Of a DNA stretch of 64,000 nt, positions 33,274 to 43,231 are shown one piece after another (the stretch's first letter is position 1; each line of letters starts with the position of its first letter). The stretch is from Streptococcus suis (GTDB lineage: Bacteria > Bacillota > Bacilli > Lactobacillales > Streptococcaceae): NCBI GenBank assembly GCA_022354845.1, contig CP031970.1, positions 992,001-1,056,000 on the forward strand. Reading direction: 5' to 3'. Made by a program: the position numbers and the translations under genes. Below the pieces are notes generated by a model. The model was given only the letters and a program-made list of their open reading frames with translations, was not told where the DNA came from and did no database searches.

Positions 33274-34284
33274 CTATTGCTTCAAGACTTCCTCGTACAT
33301 TTGGCGGTAATCTTCCAATTCTTTCTTTTCTTGTTGGCTGATGTCTTCAAAGATGTCTAGTAAAATAGTGCCTTTATCTCGTTTCCAGGTTGCCACAAAT
33401 CGCTCTTTATAAAAGACAACAGGTTTGACAATACCCGTTAAAGTATAGATATTAGGGATGTATTTAGGATTAAAAAAAGGATTAGCCTTCTTTTCATAAC
33501 CTAGCAAAAGTTGGTCAAAACCTGCAATGAAGAGGCATTCTGGCAGCTCTGCTTCTTCCAAATCCCCCAGATAAAAACGTTCTTCGCCAGCAACTTGGAT
33601 GGTTTTTAAGTCCAGCCGCTTCATCCAATCAAGTACGGTTGACTTATTTTCCTTGAAATAATAACGAGCATCAGCCAGACTGACAGGGCCAAATCCTGAA
33701 AAATAGCGGCGGGCAATTTCCAGCTCCGCTTCTTTCTTGGGCAGAGGTTGAAAATCCTTGAGTAAGTGGAAACGCTTGGCCCCATATTCCTGGTAGATTT
33801 CCCCCCTTTCAACCATATAGCGCAAGAGCCCGCCCCAGGCATTGAAAATACGCTTTTCATCTTCTTGGTTAATCTTCTCTGCCCGACAAAGGTCCTTAAT
33901 CTGGTCACGGGTCAAAGCACCTTGACTCAGACCTTCTAAAATGATCTGATGATACCGTTGCTTGATTTCTGGTTTCAACCCATCCCGCCACTCAGTTTGT
34001 AAATAGGCGGTATCAGCCATACGCCCCTCATGGATGTAGAGAGGAATTTCAGATTTGAGATAGGCATGGACAGTCCTGCGGATGGACCATTGACGGGTCA
34101 ACTTTTCCTGCCAATCTGCCTGCTGAAAATCCTGCCCCGTCATCCGATTCCGAAAACCAATATGGACATAGGGCTGAAATTGTGCCTGCAAGCCGTTCAG
34201 GTTCTGGCAAATTTCTTGAACAGATTGCGCTGTAAGTAGCCCCTGTTTCTTTAAGATTATCCCCTTCCAAGTATCTTGGTTCAT
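33274..34284 (-). CDS. AlkZ/HTH_42 family DNA glycosylase-like protein
   Basis: 336 residues from the ATG at 34284 behind AGAGGAGTACT. Winged-helix protein of the HTH_42 family; the N-terminal segment LNGLQAQFQPYVHIGFRNR contains the Q-x-Q motif of AlkZ-type glycosylases, which unhook interstrand crosslinks or remove bulky bases. Family members are often found with antibiotic producers but also as housekeeping repair enzymes. Its neighbour is an AraC/GyrI regulator; the two may be cotranscribed but a terminator lies between. Confidence 0.78.
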   Translation of the reverse strand: MNQDTWKGIILKKQGLLTAQSVQEICQNLNGLQAQFQPYVHIGFRNRMTGQDFQQADWQEKLTRQWSIRRTVHAYLKSEIPLYIHEGRMADTAYLQTEWRDGLKPEIKQRYHQIILEGLSQGALTRDQIKDLCRAEKINQEDEKRIFNAWGGLLRYMVERGEIYQEYGAKRFHLLKDFQPLPKKEAELEIARRYFSGFGPVSLADARYYFKENKSTVLDWMKRLDLKTIQVAGEERFYLGDLEEAELPECLFIAGFDQLLLGYEKKANPFFNPKYIPNIYTLTGIVKPVVFYKERFVATWKRDKGTILLDIFEDISQQEKKELEDYRQMYEEVLKQ

Positions 34285-34321
34285 AGTACTCCTCTTTCTC
34301 GTATTCTGTCTCCAGTATAAC

Positions 34322-34343
34322 ACAAAAGACACCCGAAGGTGTC
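34322..34343 (-). terminator. Terminator after the AraC-family gene
   Basis: On the minus strand GACACC-TTCG-GGTGTC followed by TTTTG; tetraloop stem 34328-34333 with 34338-34343. Confidence 0.8.
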
Positions 34344-34350
34344 CTGTAAA

Positions 34351-35190
34351 TTATGCTTTCACAATGGGAATCCAGAGTTCCATTTGGTAGTCTGGGGAAC
34401 TCATGTCTCCTTCAAAATAGTACTCAAAATCTGGTGCACCTGAATGGCGATAGCCGTGTTCAGGAAAAAAAGTTTCTAGCGCATAACGCCATCCTGCATG
34501 AATAGATTGAGGAACAGGGCCTGTTAGGGTAAAAATAGCATAGTCAGCTTCGTGAACATCAAGAAGTTCTAAGCCTAACTTAGTCGCTTTTTCCCTATCT
34601 GTGACATCATAAGCAGCCATATAATTAATCGTCTCGTCCGCTTGAGCTAATGTACAAACTCGAAAGGACTGCCCACTTCCTAGAGCAGCTAACTCTTCAT
34701 AAGTATGGTTCTTGAACAAGTCTTCCCATACCTGCGGACACACTTCGTTACTGATTGCTGTACGAAGAAGTCCAGCAACTGTAAAACTAGCCTTCTTTTC
34801 AATACGAACCTCCATTTCTTTACCTCCTTGGATGGTTAATGATAGTTGCATGGGTAAGAGGACCTTAAAAGGCAACCCCTTACGCACTTGACTAGGAGAA
34901 ATCTGATGAAATTGTTTGAAGGCAAAGGCAAAAGAATCCGAAGATTCATACCCATATTTAAGGGCTATATCTATAATCTTTGCCTGTCCTTCACGAATGT
35001 CCATAGCAGCTCGCGTCAACTTTCGTAACCGAACGTATTCTGACAAGGACATATCTGTCAGAATAGAAAAGAGACGACTAAACATGGGAACGGAATATCC
35101 TGATATGCGCAAAAATTCCCGTTCATCGATTTCGCTTTCTAAAACGGACTCTAGGTAACGTACGGTTGCATTGAACTCTTTTATCATCAA
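34351..35190 (-). CDS. AraC-family regulator with GyrI-like effector domain
   Basis: 279 residues. N-terminal AraC DNA-binding domain (about 10-105) with two helix-turn-helix motifs (REFLRISGYSVPMFSRLFS and IIDIALKYGYESSDSFAFAF). C-terminal GyrI-like/BacR ligand-binding domain (about 125-279), as in Rob/SoxS-like multidrug sensors. The likely signal is a small hydrophobic compound; the target is unknown, possibly the AlkZ-like gene downstream. Confidence 0.9.
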   Translation of the reverse strand: MMIKEFNATVRYLESVLESEIDEREFLRISGYSVPMFSRLFSILTDMSLSEYVRLRKLTRAAMDIREGQAKIIDIALKYGYESSDSFAFAFKQFHQISPSQVRKGLPFKVLLPMQLSLTIQGGKEMEVRIEKKASFTVAGLLRTAISNEVCPQVWEDLFKNHTYEELAALGSGQSFRVCTLAQADETINYMAAYDVTDREKATKLGLELLDVHEADYAIFTLTGPVPQSIHAGWRYALETFFPEHGYRHSGAPDFEYYFEGDMSSPDYQMELWIPIVKA

Positions 35191-35263
35191 CTTCCCCTTT
35201 CCCTATCAGTTTACCATCTACCATCCAAGTTTTCCCGATACTTTTCGTCGGAAAACTATCGGC

Positions 35264-36598
35264 TTAAACCGTCAAAAACTCTTCCAAGTCCTTGAGGGAA
35301 CGCTCTGCTATTGCTTCATAACGCTCTTTCTTATCGCGGATACGTGGCCCGTCCAGCTCCTTGATGATACCAAAGTTGACATTCATAGGCTGGAAGTGCT
35401 TGCTTTCGGTGTGGGTGATGTAGAATGGCAGAGCTCCGATGGCTGTGGTCTGTGGGAAGATGACTGGGTCTTCGCCACGGAAGCGGCGAACAGCATTTAT
35501 ACCAGCCACTAAGCCAGAGGCAGCAGACTCGACATAGCCTTCTACTCCTGTCATTTGACCTGCAAAGAAAAGATTTGGATTTTTCTTGGTCGCAAAGGTC
35601 TGTTCCAATAAGTTTGGCGAATCCATGTAGGAATTGCGGTGCATGACACCATAACGGACAAATTCAGCATTTTCGAGTCCTGGAATCATCTGGAAGACAC
35701 GCTTCTGCTCACCCCACTTAAGGTGGGTCTGGAAGCCTACAATGTTGTAAAGACTACCTGCTGCGTTGTCCTGACGGAGCTGAACAACTGCGTACGGTGT
35801 CTTGTATTCGCCATCACGTGGTCCCTTGTAATCTTCAGGGTATTCCAGACCGACTGGCTTCATTGGGCCATATAGCATGGTTTTGATTCCACGTTTGGCC
35901 ATGACTTCAATAGGCATACAGCCTTCAAAGTATTTTTCTTTTTCAAAGGAATTGAGCGGCGCCTCTTCGGCTGAAATCAAGGCTTCATAGAAAGCAGTGA
36001 ACTGCTCCTTGTTCATTGGAGCATTGAGATAGGCAGCTTCTCCCTTGTCGTAACGAGACTTAAGATAAACCAAGTCCATGTTAATGGTCGAGCTGTCGAC
36101 AATCGGTGCTGCCGCATCGTAGAAGTAAAAACCGTCGCCACCATTAAGCGCGTGAATCTTCTCCGCCAAGGCGTCAGATGTCAAAGGTCCCGTCGCGATA
36201 ACTATAATAGCATCATCAGGAATCTCCGTAATTTCCTCACGAATCACCTCAATCAGTGGGTGGTTGTGAATCTCATCAGTGACTGCTTGAGAGAAATTCT
36301 CACGGTCCATGGCCATGGCACCCCCAGCAGGCACACGGTGGGCTTCACCAGCTCGCATGATAATGGAATCCAAACGACGCATCTCTTCCTTAAGAAGGCC
36401 GACAGCGTTGGTCAAACTATCACCACGGAATGAATTGGAACAAACCAACTCAGCAAACTTGTCTGTCTTGTGCTGAGGAGTCGGCTTGACACCACGCATC
36501 TCGTAGAGTTTGACAGCAATGCCGCGTTTGGCAATCTGATAAGCAGCTTCTGAGCCAGCCAATCCAGCTCCGATAACATTAATGTGGGTTTGAGACAT
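35264..36598 (-). CDS. trmFO: TrmFO, folate/FAD-dependent tRNA (uracil-54) methyltransferase
   Basis: 444 residues. Makes ribothymidine at position 54 of tRNA using methylene-tetrahydrofolate and FADH2. FAD-binding motif [15 protein letters not shown] at the N-terminus, then [15 protein letters not shown] and the Cys-containing VCSNSF motif; [19 protein letters not shown] near the C-terminus. A perfect hairpin TAGCCAGA-ATA-TCTGGCTA (36613-36631) sits at the foot of the ribosome site, about 15 bases before the ATG. Full length. Confidence 0.96.
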   Translation of the reverse strand: MSQTHINVIGAGLAGSEAAYQIAKRGIAVKLYEMRGVKPTPQHKTDKFAELVCSNSFRGDSLTNAVGLLKEEMRRLDSIIMRAGEAHRVPAGGAMAMDRENFSQAVTDEIHNHPLIEVIREEITEIPDDAIIVIATGPLTSDALAEKIHALNGGDGFYFYDAAAPIVDSSTINMDLVYLKSRYDKGEAAYLNAPMNKEQFTAFYEALISAEEAPLNSFEKEKYFEGCMPIEVMAKRGIKTMLYGPMKPVGLEYPEDYKGPRDGEYKTPYAVVQLRQDNAAGSLYNIVGFQTHLKWGEQKRVFQMIPGLENAEFVRYGVMHRNSYMDSPNLLEQTFATKKNPNLFFAGQMTGVEGYVESAASGLVAGINAVRRFRGEDPVIFPQTTAIGALPFYITHTESKHFQPMNVNFGIIKELDGPRIRDKKERYEAIAERSLKDLEEFLTV

Positions 36599-36767
36599 GA
36601 AACTAATACCTCTAGCCAGAATATCTGGCTACTGTATGGGGATGACCCAAAACAGAACCTTTCTAATTTTTTATTCCTAAATAGTATATCAAAAATTTAC
36701 CTTGAAAGTTAGTAATGACTCTTATTGAAAAAATATCGATTAATTACATAATTATATTTATGTATTA

Positions 36768-37160
36768 TCAATTATGAGAAACTTCTAGTGGGTGGCTGGC
36801 ATACTGGTGTATTATTTTCCAGCCATCCCCAAACACCAAACAGAGTGTAAATCGCTCAATAACAGATTGCACTACCACTTCATTTTTTAGTTTTGAAAAA
36901 GTTGCATCAAAATAGGCAAAGGCACAGTAATGGGAAGACTTGATGGTTAGATTTGAAAAATCAACCACTACTTCACCTAGGGAAATGACTTAAACCAATC
37001 CTCAACCATTGCAATTAATTCTTGTTTGACTTTAAGCGACCATTGGCCAGCAACATCATAGATAAAAATGTCATGATGATAAAGGGAAATCATCAATTCT
37101 TTATCTTTGTATAAAAGCGCCTGTCGATAATTGTCTAAAAGTTCTTGAATAGTTTATTTC
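36768..37160 (-). pseudogene. NTF2/SnoaL-like domain protein, frameshifted
   Basis: Two frames on the minus strand join into one protein. First about 37158-36983: TIQELLDNYRQALLYKDKEL, then MISLYHHDIFIYDVAGQWSL, ending in a stop after DWFKSFP. Then, shifted, EVVVDFSNLTIKSSHYCAFA, to VFGDGWKIIHQYASHPLEVS. This is the small cone-shaped NTF2-like fold (DUF4440/SnoaL), with the typical FDxxGxWxxxG and GWKIxHxHxS motifs. The start codon region is also damaged (no ATG; TTG is followed by TAA). Not functional. Confidence 0.75.
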
Positions 37161-37202
37161 AAAGTATGTTCCTTCTTGAGAAATAGAAAATGAGAAAATC
37201 AA

Positions 37203-37236
37203 AAGAACTACTTCCAAATTGATGAAGGTAGTTCTT
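37203..37236 (-). terminator. Hairpin after the HAD pseudogene
   Basis: AAGAACTACTTC at 37203-37214 pairs with GAAGGTAGTTCTT at 37224-37236 (one bulge), then T-rich on the minus strand. Confidence 0.6.
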
Positions 37237-37247
37237 AGGGTTATCAT

Positions 37248-37996
37248 CTAACGAATCAGTTCAATAATATCATTGATAATCGTAAAGTCCCAACCTTTAT
37301 CTTGGTAAGCAAAGATCTCATCAGGACTGTAAGGGAAAGTATTCAGTAAGACACCATCAATTCCAACAGCTTGAGCAATAGCAATGTCTGAAGTCAAGTC
37401 ATTACCGACAAAGACTGTTTCAGCTGGATTTAACTGATTTTCACCCATTAAACCTAGCAGAAATTCGGGTTCAGGTTTCTTAATGCGATAATCTGAGGAA
37501 ATATAAATTTTCTCCATAAAGGTTGCGCACCCTGTTAGTTCAATCTCAGCTTGGGTAAATATTCGCTGAGCATTGGATAAGATAAACAATCGTGCACCCC
37601 TATTTTGTAGTTCCTCTAGGGTAGCTAAGGTATACTGAATTTTCTAATTTTTCACGAGAAAGGACCCGGAATACGGTAGCTAATTTGTCCGAAAGTCTTT
37701 AAATCAGCAGGCTTATTTTGGGTTTCCCTTCCATATTTGGTATCAGTCAGTAATTGAACAAATACTTTCTCTAAGTCAATTTCAACATCTTGGTAAGGAC
37801 TGATCCGGATCAAATCAAGCTCTGCTTCATTCGCAGTTTCTTGGAATACACTTCTCAGCTGTCTAGCACCATAAGAACATCCAAAGGAATTATAGATAGC
37901 AGCCAGCTTTTCCCATAATTCCAACTTGTTTTCATCCGTTACAATATCTACTAGAGTACCATAAAAATCAAAGATGTAATTCTTATATTGTTTCAC
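37248..37996 (-). pseudogene. HAD-superfamily hydrolase, broken by at least two frameshifts
   Basis: The 5' part (37996-37652) gives MKQYKNYIFDFYGTLVDIVT with the nucleophile motif DFYGTLVD, up to a stop after GPFS. The middle, in another frame, reads FRVLSREKLENSVY. The 3' part (from about 37637) reads TLATLEELQNRGARLFILSN, then KKPEPEFLLGLM and VFVGNDLTSDIAIAQAVG (motifs II-IV of phosphoglycolate-phosphatase-like HAD enzymes). So the gene has shifts near 37663 and 37637. Adjacent to the frameshifted NTF2 relic; both appear to be recent losses. Confidence 0.85.
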
Positions 37997-38130
37997 GAAG
38001 TTCTCCTATCTATGAGATATATAAGATATTATAACGCAATACGCAAGCGTTTGCAACAAAAGTTTGAAAATTAGTCTGGAAGTTTTCGAAAAAATTCCGA
38101 AGAAGTAAAACCAAGTAGGAATGGGAAAAA

Positions 38131-38622
38131 TTAACTGATTCTTTCCCGCAGTTTTTCAACAAAGAGATAAGCTGCGGGGCAAATCAAGGAGTTTTTTATG
38201 GTTAAATTGTTGATTTGATAGATTTTTTTGCGATCGGTATGAGGAAATTCTCGGCAAGCTTTTGGTCTCGCATCATAGATGCTACAAAGATTATCTCCAC
38301 CTAGGAATGGGCAAGGCATTGCCTGAAATACCTTATCTCCATCTTCGTCTACTCGCAAATACATCTCTTCGAAAACAGGCAGTTTCATACGAAGATGTTT
38401 GGCAATGCGAGTAATATCAGATTCAGTAAAAAGTGGCCCCAATGTTTTGCAACAGTTTGCACATTCTGTACATTCAATTTCAGAAAAGACTTCTGCGTGA
38501 ATGTCCTGTACGATTCTGTCTAAATTCTTAGGAGCTCTTTTCTTGAGATTTGCTAGAAATTTTCGGTGTTCTCCTTGCTTCTGCAGGGCCAATTGCTTGT
38601 ATTTTTCAATGTCGACACTCAT
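38131..38622 (-). CDS. YkgJ-family cysteine cluster protein (UPF0153)
   Basis: 163 residues from the ATG at 38622 behind AGGAGAG. Metal-binding cluster: CTECANCCK (about 70-78), CPFLGGDNLCSIYDARPKACREFP (about 115-138), CPAAYLF near the end. The family (CxxxCxxCC) is thought to chelate zinc or iron; function unknown. Followed by intergenic sequence and preceded by the Maf gene 51 bases away, so they may form one unit. Confidence 0.85.
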   Translation of the reverse strand: MSVDIEKYKQLALQKQGEHRKFLANLKKRAPKNLDRIVQDIHAEVFSEIECTECANCCKTLGPLFTESDITRIAKHLRMKLPVFEEMYLRVDEDGDKVFQAMPCPFLGGDNLCSIYDARPKACREFPHTDRKKIYQINNLTIKNSLICPAAYLFVEKLRERIS

Positions 38623-38673
38623 AAACTCTCCTATTCGTCCTCCATTATACCACAAACCGGACTGCCAGCTCTG

Positions 38674-39321
38674 CTATTTTTCAAAATCGCTATCGTCAAA
38701 TATCCTGCGAGATACTTCTGCTACTGGAAGACCGATAATGGTATGAACATCCCCGTAAATACTCGCCACAAATCGTGGATCCAGCTCCTGAATACCATAG
38801 GCACCTGCCTTGTCAAGTGGTTGCTTTTCAAAAATATAGGACTGAATTAGCTCCTCTAGTGCGGGATAATAGTCAACAAAATCAATCTGTGCCAGCGTAT
38901 AGAAAACATCCAGTAATTGCGACGTTCGTAGACAAACTGAGGTCACCACATAATGACTCTTGCCAAAATAGGATCGAAACATCTCTTCAGCCTCGGTCAA
39001 ATCTTTTGGTTTATTAAAAATCTGTTCGTCTGCGATTACAATTGTATCTGCCGAAATATAGAGATGTTCTGGGGCCAAGTTGATCTCAGACTTGGCCTTG
39101 GAAATCTCACAACACGTTTTAGCTGCCCGAGTGAGAAAATCATCGGAAGCAAATTGGTTCATAAAATATTCTTCAATTCCTCGTTCGTCCACTTCAACAG
39201 AGGTAATGTGTGGTTTCAAGAACTTTAATAACTCCTTACGGCGTGGTGAATTACTGAGCACGACATAGGATGAGATTGGTTCACGTTTGCCTTCTCTTTG
39301 ATATTGAAATACAGTTTGCAT
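38674..39321 (-). CDS. Maf-like nucleotide pyrophosphatase
   Basis: 215 residues from the ATG at 39321 behind ATGGAGGAAC. Maf/Ham1-type fold: N-terminal LSNSPRRKELL (SxSPRR motif, about 22-32), catalytic SADTIVIADEQIFNKPKD (about 105-122), and KAGAYGIQE (about 172-180). Hydrolyses non-canonical or uridine/thymidine nucleoside triphosphates, preventing their incorporation. The N-terminus carries about 18 extra residues (QTVFQYQREGKREPISS). Confidence 0.88.
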   Translation of the reverse strand: MQTVFQYQREGKREPISSYVVLSNSPRRKELLKFLKPHITSVEVDERGIEEYFMNQFASDDFLTRAAKTCCEISKAKSEINLAPEHLYISADTIVIADEQIFNKPKDLTEAEEMFRSYFGKSHYVVTSVCLRTSQLLDVFYTLAQIDFVDYYPALEELIQSYIFEKQPLDKAGAYGIQELDPRFVASIYGDVHTIIGLPVAEVSRRIFDDSDFEK

Positions 39322-39337
39322 AGTTCCTCCATTAAAA

Positions 39338-39359
39338 AACAGAGTCCGAAGACCCTGTT
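39338..39359 (-). terminator. Terminator after the 5'-nucleotidase gene
   Basis: On the minus strand AACAGGGTC-TTCG-GACTCTGTT followed by TTTT. Separates the surface nucleotidase from the maf gene. Confidence 0.8.
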
Positions 39360-39372
39360 TCAAAAAAATTGC

Positions 39373-41592
39373 TTACATTTCTTCTTTACGACGTAGAGCC
39401 ATTGCCAGTCCAGCGAGTCCTAAACCAAATAAGCTGAGTCCAAGACTTGATTGATCTCCAGTATTTGGTAAAACTCCTGACTTGGCCACAGGAGTGGTTC
39501 CGTTAGCCAGTGGCGCTTTTTTGAGAATTTCATTGCCTTTTACAGTTTCAGATTTGCCATCTTTTTCCTTAGGCGTATCAACAGGAGCCTTATTGTCTGA
39601 TGTAGATCCATTTGAGCCTTGATTTGGTGACTCAGTTGAAGTGGAATCTGGATTTGAAGCTGCATTTTCAGGATCTTTACCAACAATGACTTCGATGAAG
39701 TCAGGATAACCATCTTCATCAGTATCCAAGGTAGAATCTACAGGAATAATTCGAGAATATGGATTGATGTCTGCATAGGCTGATAGGTCAGCAGTTTTTA
39801 GGTAATCTGCAAATACACTATCCATTGACGGACCTTCTTCGCGAGCACCACCAAGCATTGTGTAGCCATCCCCACCTGCAGCTAAGAAATCATTTGTAGC
39901 GAGATAATACGTTTTTTCTAAATCCAAGTCATCATATTCTCCAGTCTCAGGATTTAAGATGCCAATAAGAAGCACACGTTCTTTAACTGGTAAAGTTGGA
40001 TCATAAAATACTGTTGCACCAGAGATTTGCAAGAAACCGCCACTTGCCTCAAAGAGAGGCGCTCCGTTTTCATCTAGGATGAATTTGCCTGTTTCTTTGT
40101 CAGTTTGCAGAGCAGATGACAATGACTTCGTAAACATATCTTGAATTTGCTGACCAGTCACTGTAATTTGTGAAATGATATTACCAAATGGTAAAACTGC
40201 AATAATATCACCTTTTGTAACAGGTTGATTTTTAGCAATAGTTGCACGAAGACCACCGCCGTTTGTCACAGCAAGGCTAGTTTTATTTGAGAAACCTGTT
40301 TGACCATATGCGTAGATAGCATCTGTTACAGCATTACCTAAGTTAGTTTCACGTACACGAACATTTGAACGCTCACCATTCAATTCAACTGGGTTGTTTT
40401 CAATCACTACTTGAGCATTTTCAGCTTCATATTTTACTTTGATTTCATTCACAAGCTCAGTAATTAAAGCATCTGGTGTCACAGAGGCCGTATCTGCAGC
40501 AGAAATAAGACTTGCTTCGCCCAATAATTGTTCAGATTTTAATGTAACTTTACCAATATTATTCAAATAGGAACCTGTCTGGTTATAGGTTACATTGTCA
40601 CCATATGTAGCAGATTGAACAGTATGGGAATGGCCATCAATAACAATCACACGTTTGCCAGCAAGTTTGCTATTTTGTGATAAGGCTTCTGCAAGTGTTG
40701 AACCTCTCCACTCTACAGGAGTTGTCGCATCAACACCTAAGTGCGCAAGAATGATGTAGTTGTTATAGACACGATTATCAGCAAGTGCACGTGCTTCTAC
40801 TTCATCAATGACCTTATTTACTTCGGTAATAGGATCTGCAAATGTAACACCTTCAATATTTTTTGGGTGTGTCTTTGTAGCAGTTTCTGGTGTAGTGACC
40901 CGATAAACTACAAATTCATCACCGACAACAGTTGGGCGTTTATCAACGATAGTTGAAGCTTCAAAAACACGAGCGCCGTTAACGTAAGTGTTAGCACTCA
41001 AAAGTGGGAAGTTCAAGGTCTCTTTGTATTTGATTGCTTGATCCATCCCAAAGTCAAATTCATGGTTACCAACAGCCATGGCATCATAGCCGACTTGGTT
41101 CATGATATTGGCTCTGTCTTCACCTTTTGTAGAGTTGGAAATTGGCAGTCCTTGGAAGGCATCACCAGCATCCACCACAATTGTATTTTCAATTTTACTA
41201 CGTTCTTCTTCAATGACTGCAGCAGCCTTGGCATCACCGATTACGCCTTTTTCTTCAAGAATTCGACCATGAACGTCGTTTGTGTGAATGATAACTGCTT
41301 CAATTGAATCAGTAGCCGTACTAGAGGCAGTAGTTTCAGTCGGGGTGCTAGCTTCGATAGCCACTGCATCAGCAGTTGCCCCATCTGTTGTTGAACCAGA
41401 TGATCCTGTCTCTGGAGTATTTAAAGCTGAATTAGAAACACTTGCACTTGTCCCCGTAGTTTCAGTCTGTTGGACAATAGTTGATGAGGTATCTGCAGTC
41501 TGTACTTCATCAGCTTGAACTTGTTGAGCTAAAATCACTGGCGACAACAACAGGGTAGACAACACAGGCAACAATAAATCTTTCTTTTTCAT
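39373..41592 (-). CDS. Cell-wall-anchored 5'-nucleotidase (LPXTG)
   Basis: 739 residues. Signal peptide (about 1-27), Ser/Thr-rich linker (about 30-95), metallophosphatase domain (about 97-330: IHTNDVHGRI, VDAGDAFQG, VGNHEFDFG, DGHSHT), nucleotide-binding C-terminal domain (about 370-600: TNGGGLRATI, then NDFLAAGGDGYTM), a DTDEDGYPDF calcium-binding-like repeat, Ser-rich spacer and the sortase signal LPNTG at about 708 with a hydrophobic helix and RRKEEM tail. It degrades extracellular ATP/ADP/AMP to adenosine, which dampens host immunity; it matches the S. suis enzyme called S5nA, though I cannot verify the allele. Single gene with its own promoter region. Confidence 0.92.
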   Translation of the reverse strand: MKKKDLLLPVLSTLLLSPVILAQQVQADEVQTADTSSTIVQQTETTGTSASVSNSALNTPETGSSGSTTDGATADAVAIEASTPTETTASSTATDSIEAVIIHTNDVHGRILEEKGVIGDAKAAAVIEEERSKIENTIVVDAGDAFQGLPISNSTKGEDRANIMNQVGYDAMAVGNHEFDFGMDQAIKYKETLNFPLLSANTYVNGARVFEASTIVDKRPTVVGDEFVVYRVTTPETATKTHPKNIEGVTFADPITEVNKVIDEVEARALADNRVYNNYIILAHLGVDATTPVEWRGSTLAEALSQNSKLAGKRVIVIDGHSHTVQSATYGDNVTYNQTGSYLNNIGKVTLKSEQLLGEASLISAADTASVTPDALITELVNEIKVKYEAENAQVVIENNPVELNGERSNVRVRETNLGNAVTDAIYAYGQTGFSNKTSLAVTNGGGLRATIAKNQPVTKGDIIAVLPFGNIISQITVTGQQIQDMFTKSLSSALQTDKETGKFILDENGAPLFEASGGFLQISGATVFYDPTLPVKERVLLIGILNPETGEYDDLDLEKTYYLATNDFLAAGGDGYTMLGGAREEGPSMDSVFADYLKTADLSAYADINPYSRIIPVDSTLDTDEDGYPDFIEVIVGKDPENAASNPDSTSTESPNQGSNGSTSDNKAPVDTPKEKDGKSETVKGNEILKKAPLANGTTPVAKSGVLPNTGDQSSLGLSLFGLGLAGLAMALRRKEEM

Positions 41593-41929
41593 AAATCGAC
41601 CTTTCTTAAGTGAGTTATATAGTTATTATACACTTCTCTATCTAAAAACAAAAACATTGAATTCGTTTTCATAGTTAAAATGTTCGTAAAATATTTGTAT
41701 TAGAATGGCATTGATGTATTCAAAAATGAATTTTGGAACGATTTCCTTATTGTTTAAACAGATATTTGAAATGACACTGTTGAAATTTTTGTTAGAATAC
41801 CTGGAAATATTTTGAACACTTCCACAATCATTTCCATCTCAGCAAGACTTGACTTCCTATATGATGCATCTAAATGTGGCTTTAACGATAAAAAAACTGC
41901 AACCAAGTTGGCTACAGTTCCATATGATT
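41593..41929. other. Intergenic region between the nucleotidase and pyrC
   Basis: AT-rich, no ORF. It should contain the nucleotidase promoter near 41600-41640. At 41888-41919 is the pyrC terminator: on the minus strand AACTGTAGCCAACTTGGTTG(CAGTT) folds on itself (stem about AACTG-TAGCCAA with TTGGTTG-CAGTT) with a TTTTTTT tail. I see nothing else in the middle. Confidence 0.55.
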
Positions 41930-43201
41930 TTATTTTTTATGATAAACGATTCTTCCATCTGAAATTGTAAAGTAGACATCGCCTTTCAAAGTATCACCGA
42001 TAAATGGGGAGTTTGCAGATTTTGACGCAAAATCAGCTGTGACTGTTCGATTTGCATCTGGATTGAAAATAACAAGGTCTGCAGGACCGTTTTCCGCAAG
42101 ATAGCCCGCATCAAGACCGTAGAGCTTGGCAGGATTAATAGTCATTTTTTCCAGCAATTGCATGAGCTTCAAGTGTCCTTCTTCTACCAAGTGAGTCAGG
42201 CCAAGTGAGAGCGATGTTTCCAAGCCTGTCATTCCTGATGGAGCCTTTGTGAGATCTTCTACATTTTTTTCATCCGCGTGATGAGGAGCATGATCCGTTG
42301 CAATAACAGAGATAACACCAGATTTCAATCCTTCAATCACTGCCAACCGATCGCTCTCCAAGCGTAACGGCGGATTCATCTTGGCATTGGCACCTTTTGT
42401 TAGAAGTAAGTCTTCTGTTCGTGAAAAATGTTGGGGTGCTGCTTCTGCTGTAACATTTGCTCCGAGACCTTGAACAAATTCAACCACCTTGACCGACTCG
42501 GCTTTCGATAAATGCTGGATATGAACACGCGCACCCGTTTCATAGGCAATCATGACATCGCGAGCGACCATACTGTATTCTGCTACGCCAGTTGCACCAC
42601 AAACATGAAAATATTTTTCGGCCACTTGCTCGTTGAGTCCCAAGACACCATTGAGGTCAGGGTCTTCTTCATGCAGACTGATGAGACAGCCCTGCACTTT
42701 GGCTAATTTCATAGCTTTTCTAACCACGCCAGCATTTGTCAAAGGAATACCGTCGTCCGAAAAGGCGACCGCTCCAGCTTCCAATAAGGCGGAAAAATCA
42801 GTCAGATTTTGCCCATCAAATTGATTGGTAATGGTTGCCACACTATAAATATGGATGGCTTCTTTTTTAGCAGATTCCAGGACTTCATTCAGAGTTTCTA
42901 CTGTAGAAATCGTCGGATTAGTGTTAGCCATCATGACAACAGAAGTAAAGCCACCAGCTGCGGCTGCTAAGGCTCCTGTGTGAATATCTTCTTTATGGGT
43001 CTGACCAGGCTCACGAAAATGAACATGAATATCAACCAAACCAGGGGCAACGACTAATCCTGTTGCATCAAGCACTTGTTCAACGTCAGCAGAAATTGAC
43101 TCCGCAATTTTTACAATTCTCTTTCCATCTATTAAGATGTCGCAAGTTTTATCTAGTCCAGTTTGAGGATCTAAAACACGACCATTTTTCACTAATAACA
43201 T
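41930..43201 (-). CDS. pyrC: Dihydroorotase
   Basis: 423 residues from the ATG at 43201 behind AAGGAGAATAAAA. Zinc amidohydrolase closing carbamoyl-aspartate to dihydroorotate, step 3 of UMP synthesis. Metal ligands: [16 protein letters not shown] (about 57-72), an Asp in [13 protein letters not shown], the His in [10 protein letters not shown], and the catalytic Asp in [14 protein letters not shown] (about 302-315). Class I length. Followed by a terminator and preceded by ung; transcribed with the ung side (gap 30). Confidence 0.95.
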   Translation of the reverse strand: MLLVKNGRVLDPQTGLDKTCDILIDGKRIVKIAESISADVEQVLDATGLVVAPGLVDIHVHFREPGQTHKEDIHTGALAAAAGGFTSVVMMANTNPTISTVETLNEVLESAKKEAIHIYSVATITNQFDGQNLTDFSALLEAGAVAFSDDGIPLTNAGVVRKAMKLAKVQGCLISLHEEDPDLNGVLGLNEQVAEKYFHVCGATGVAEYSMVARDVMIAYETGARVHIQHLSKAESVKVVEFVQGLGANVTAEAAPQHFSRTEDLLLTKGANAKMNPPLRLESDRLAVIEGLKSGVISVIATDHAPHHADEKNVEDLTKAPSGMTGLETSLSLGLTHLVEEGHLKLMQLLEKMTINPAKLYGLDAGYLAENGPADLVIFNPDANRTVTADFASKSANSPFIGDTLKGDVYFTISDGRIVYHKK

Positions 43202-43231
43202 TTTTATTCTCCTTGTATGACCAAATAACAA

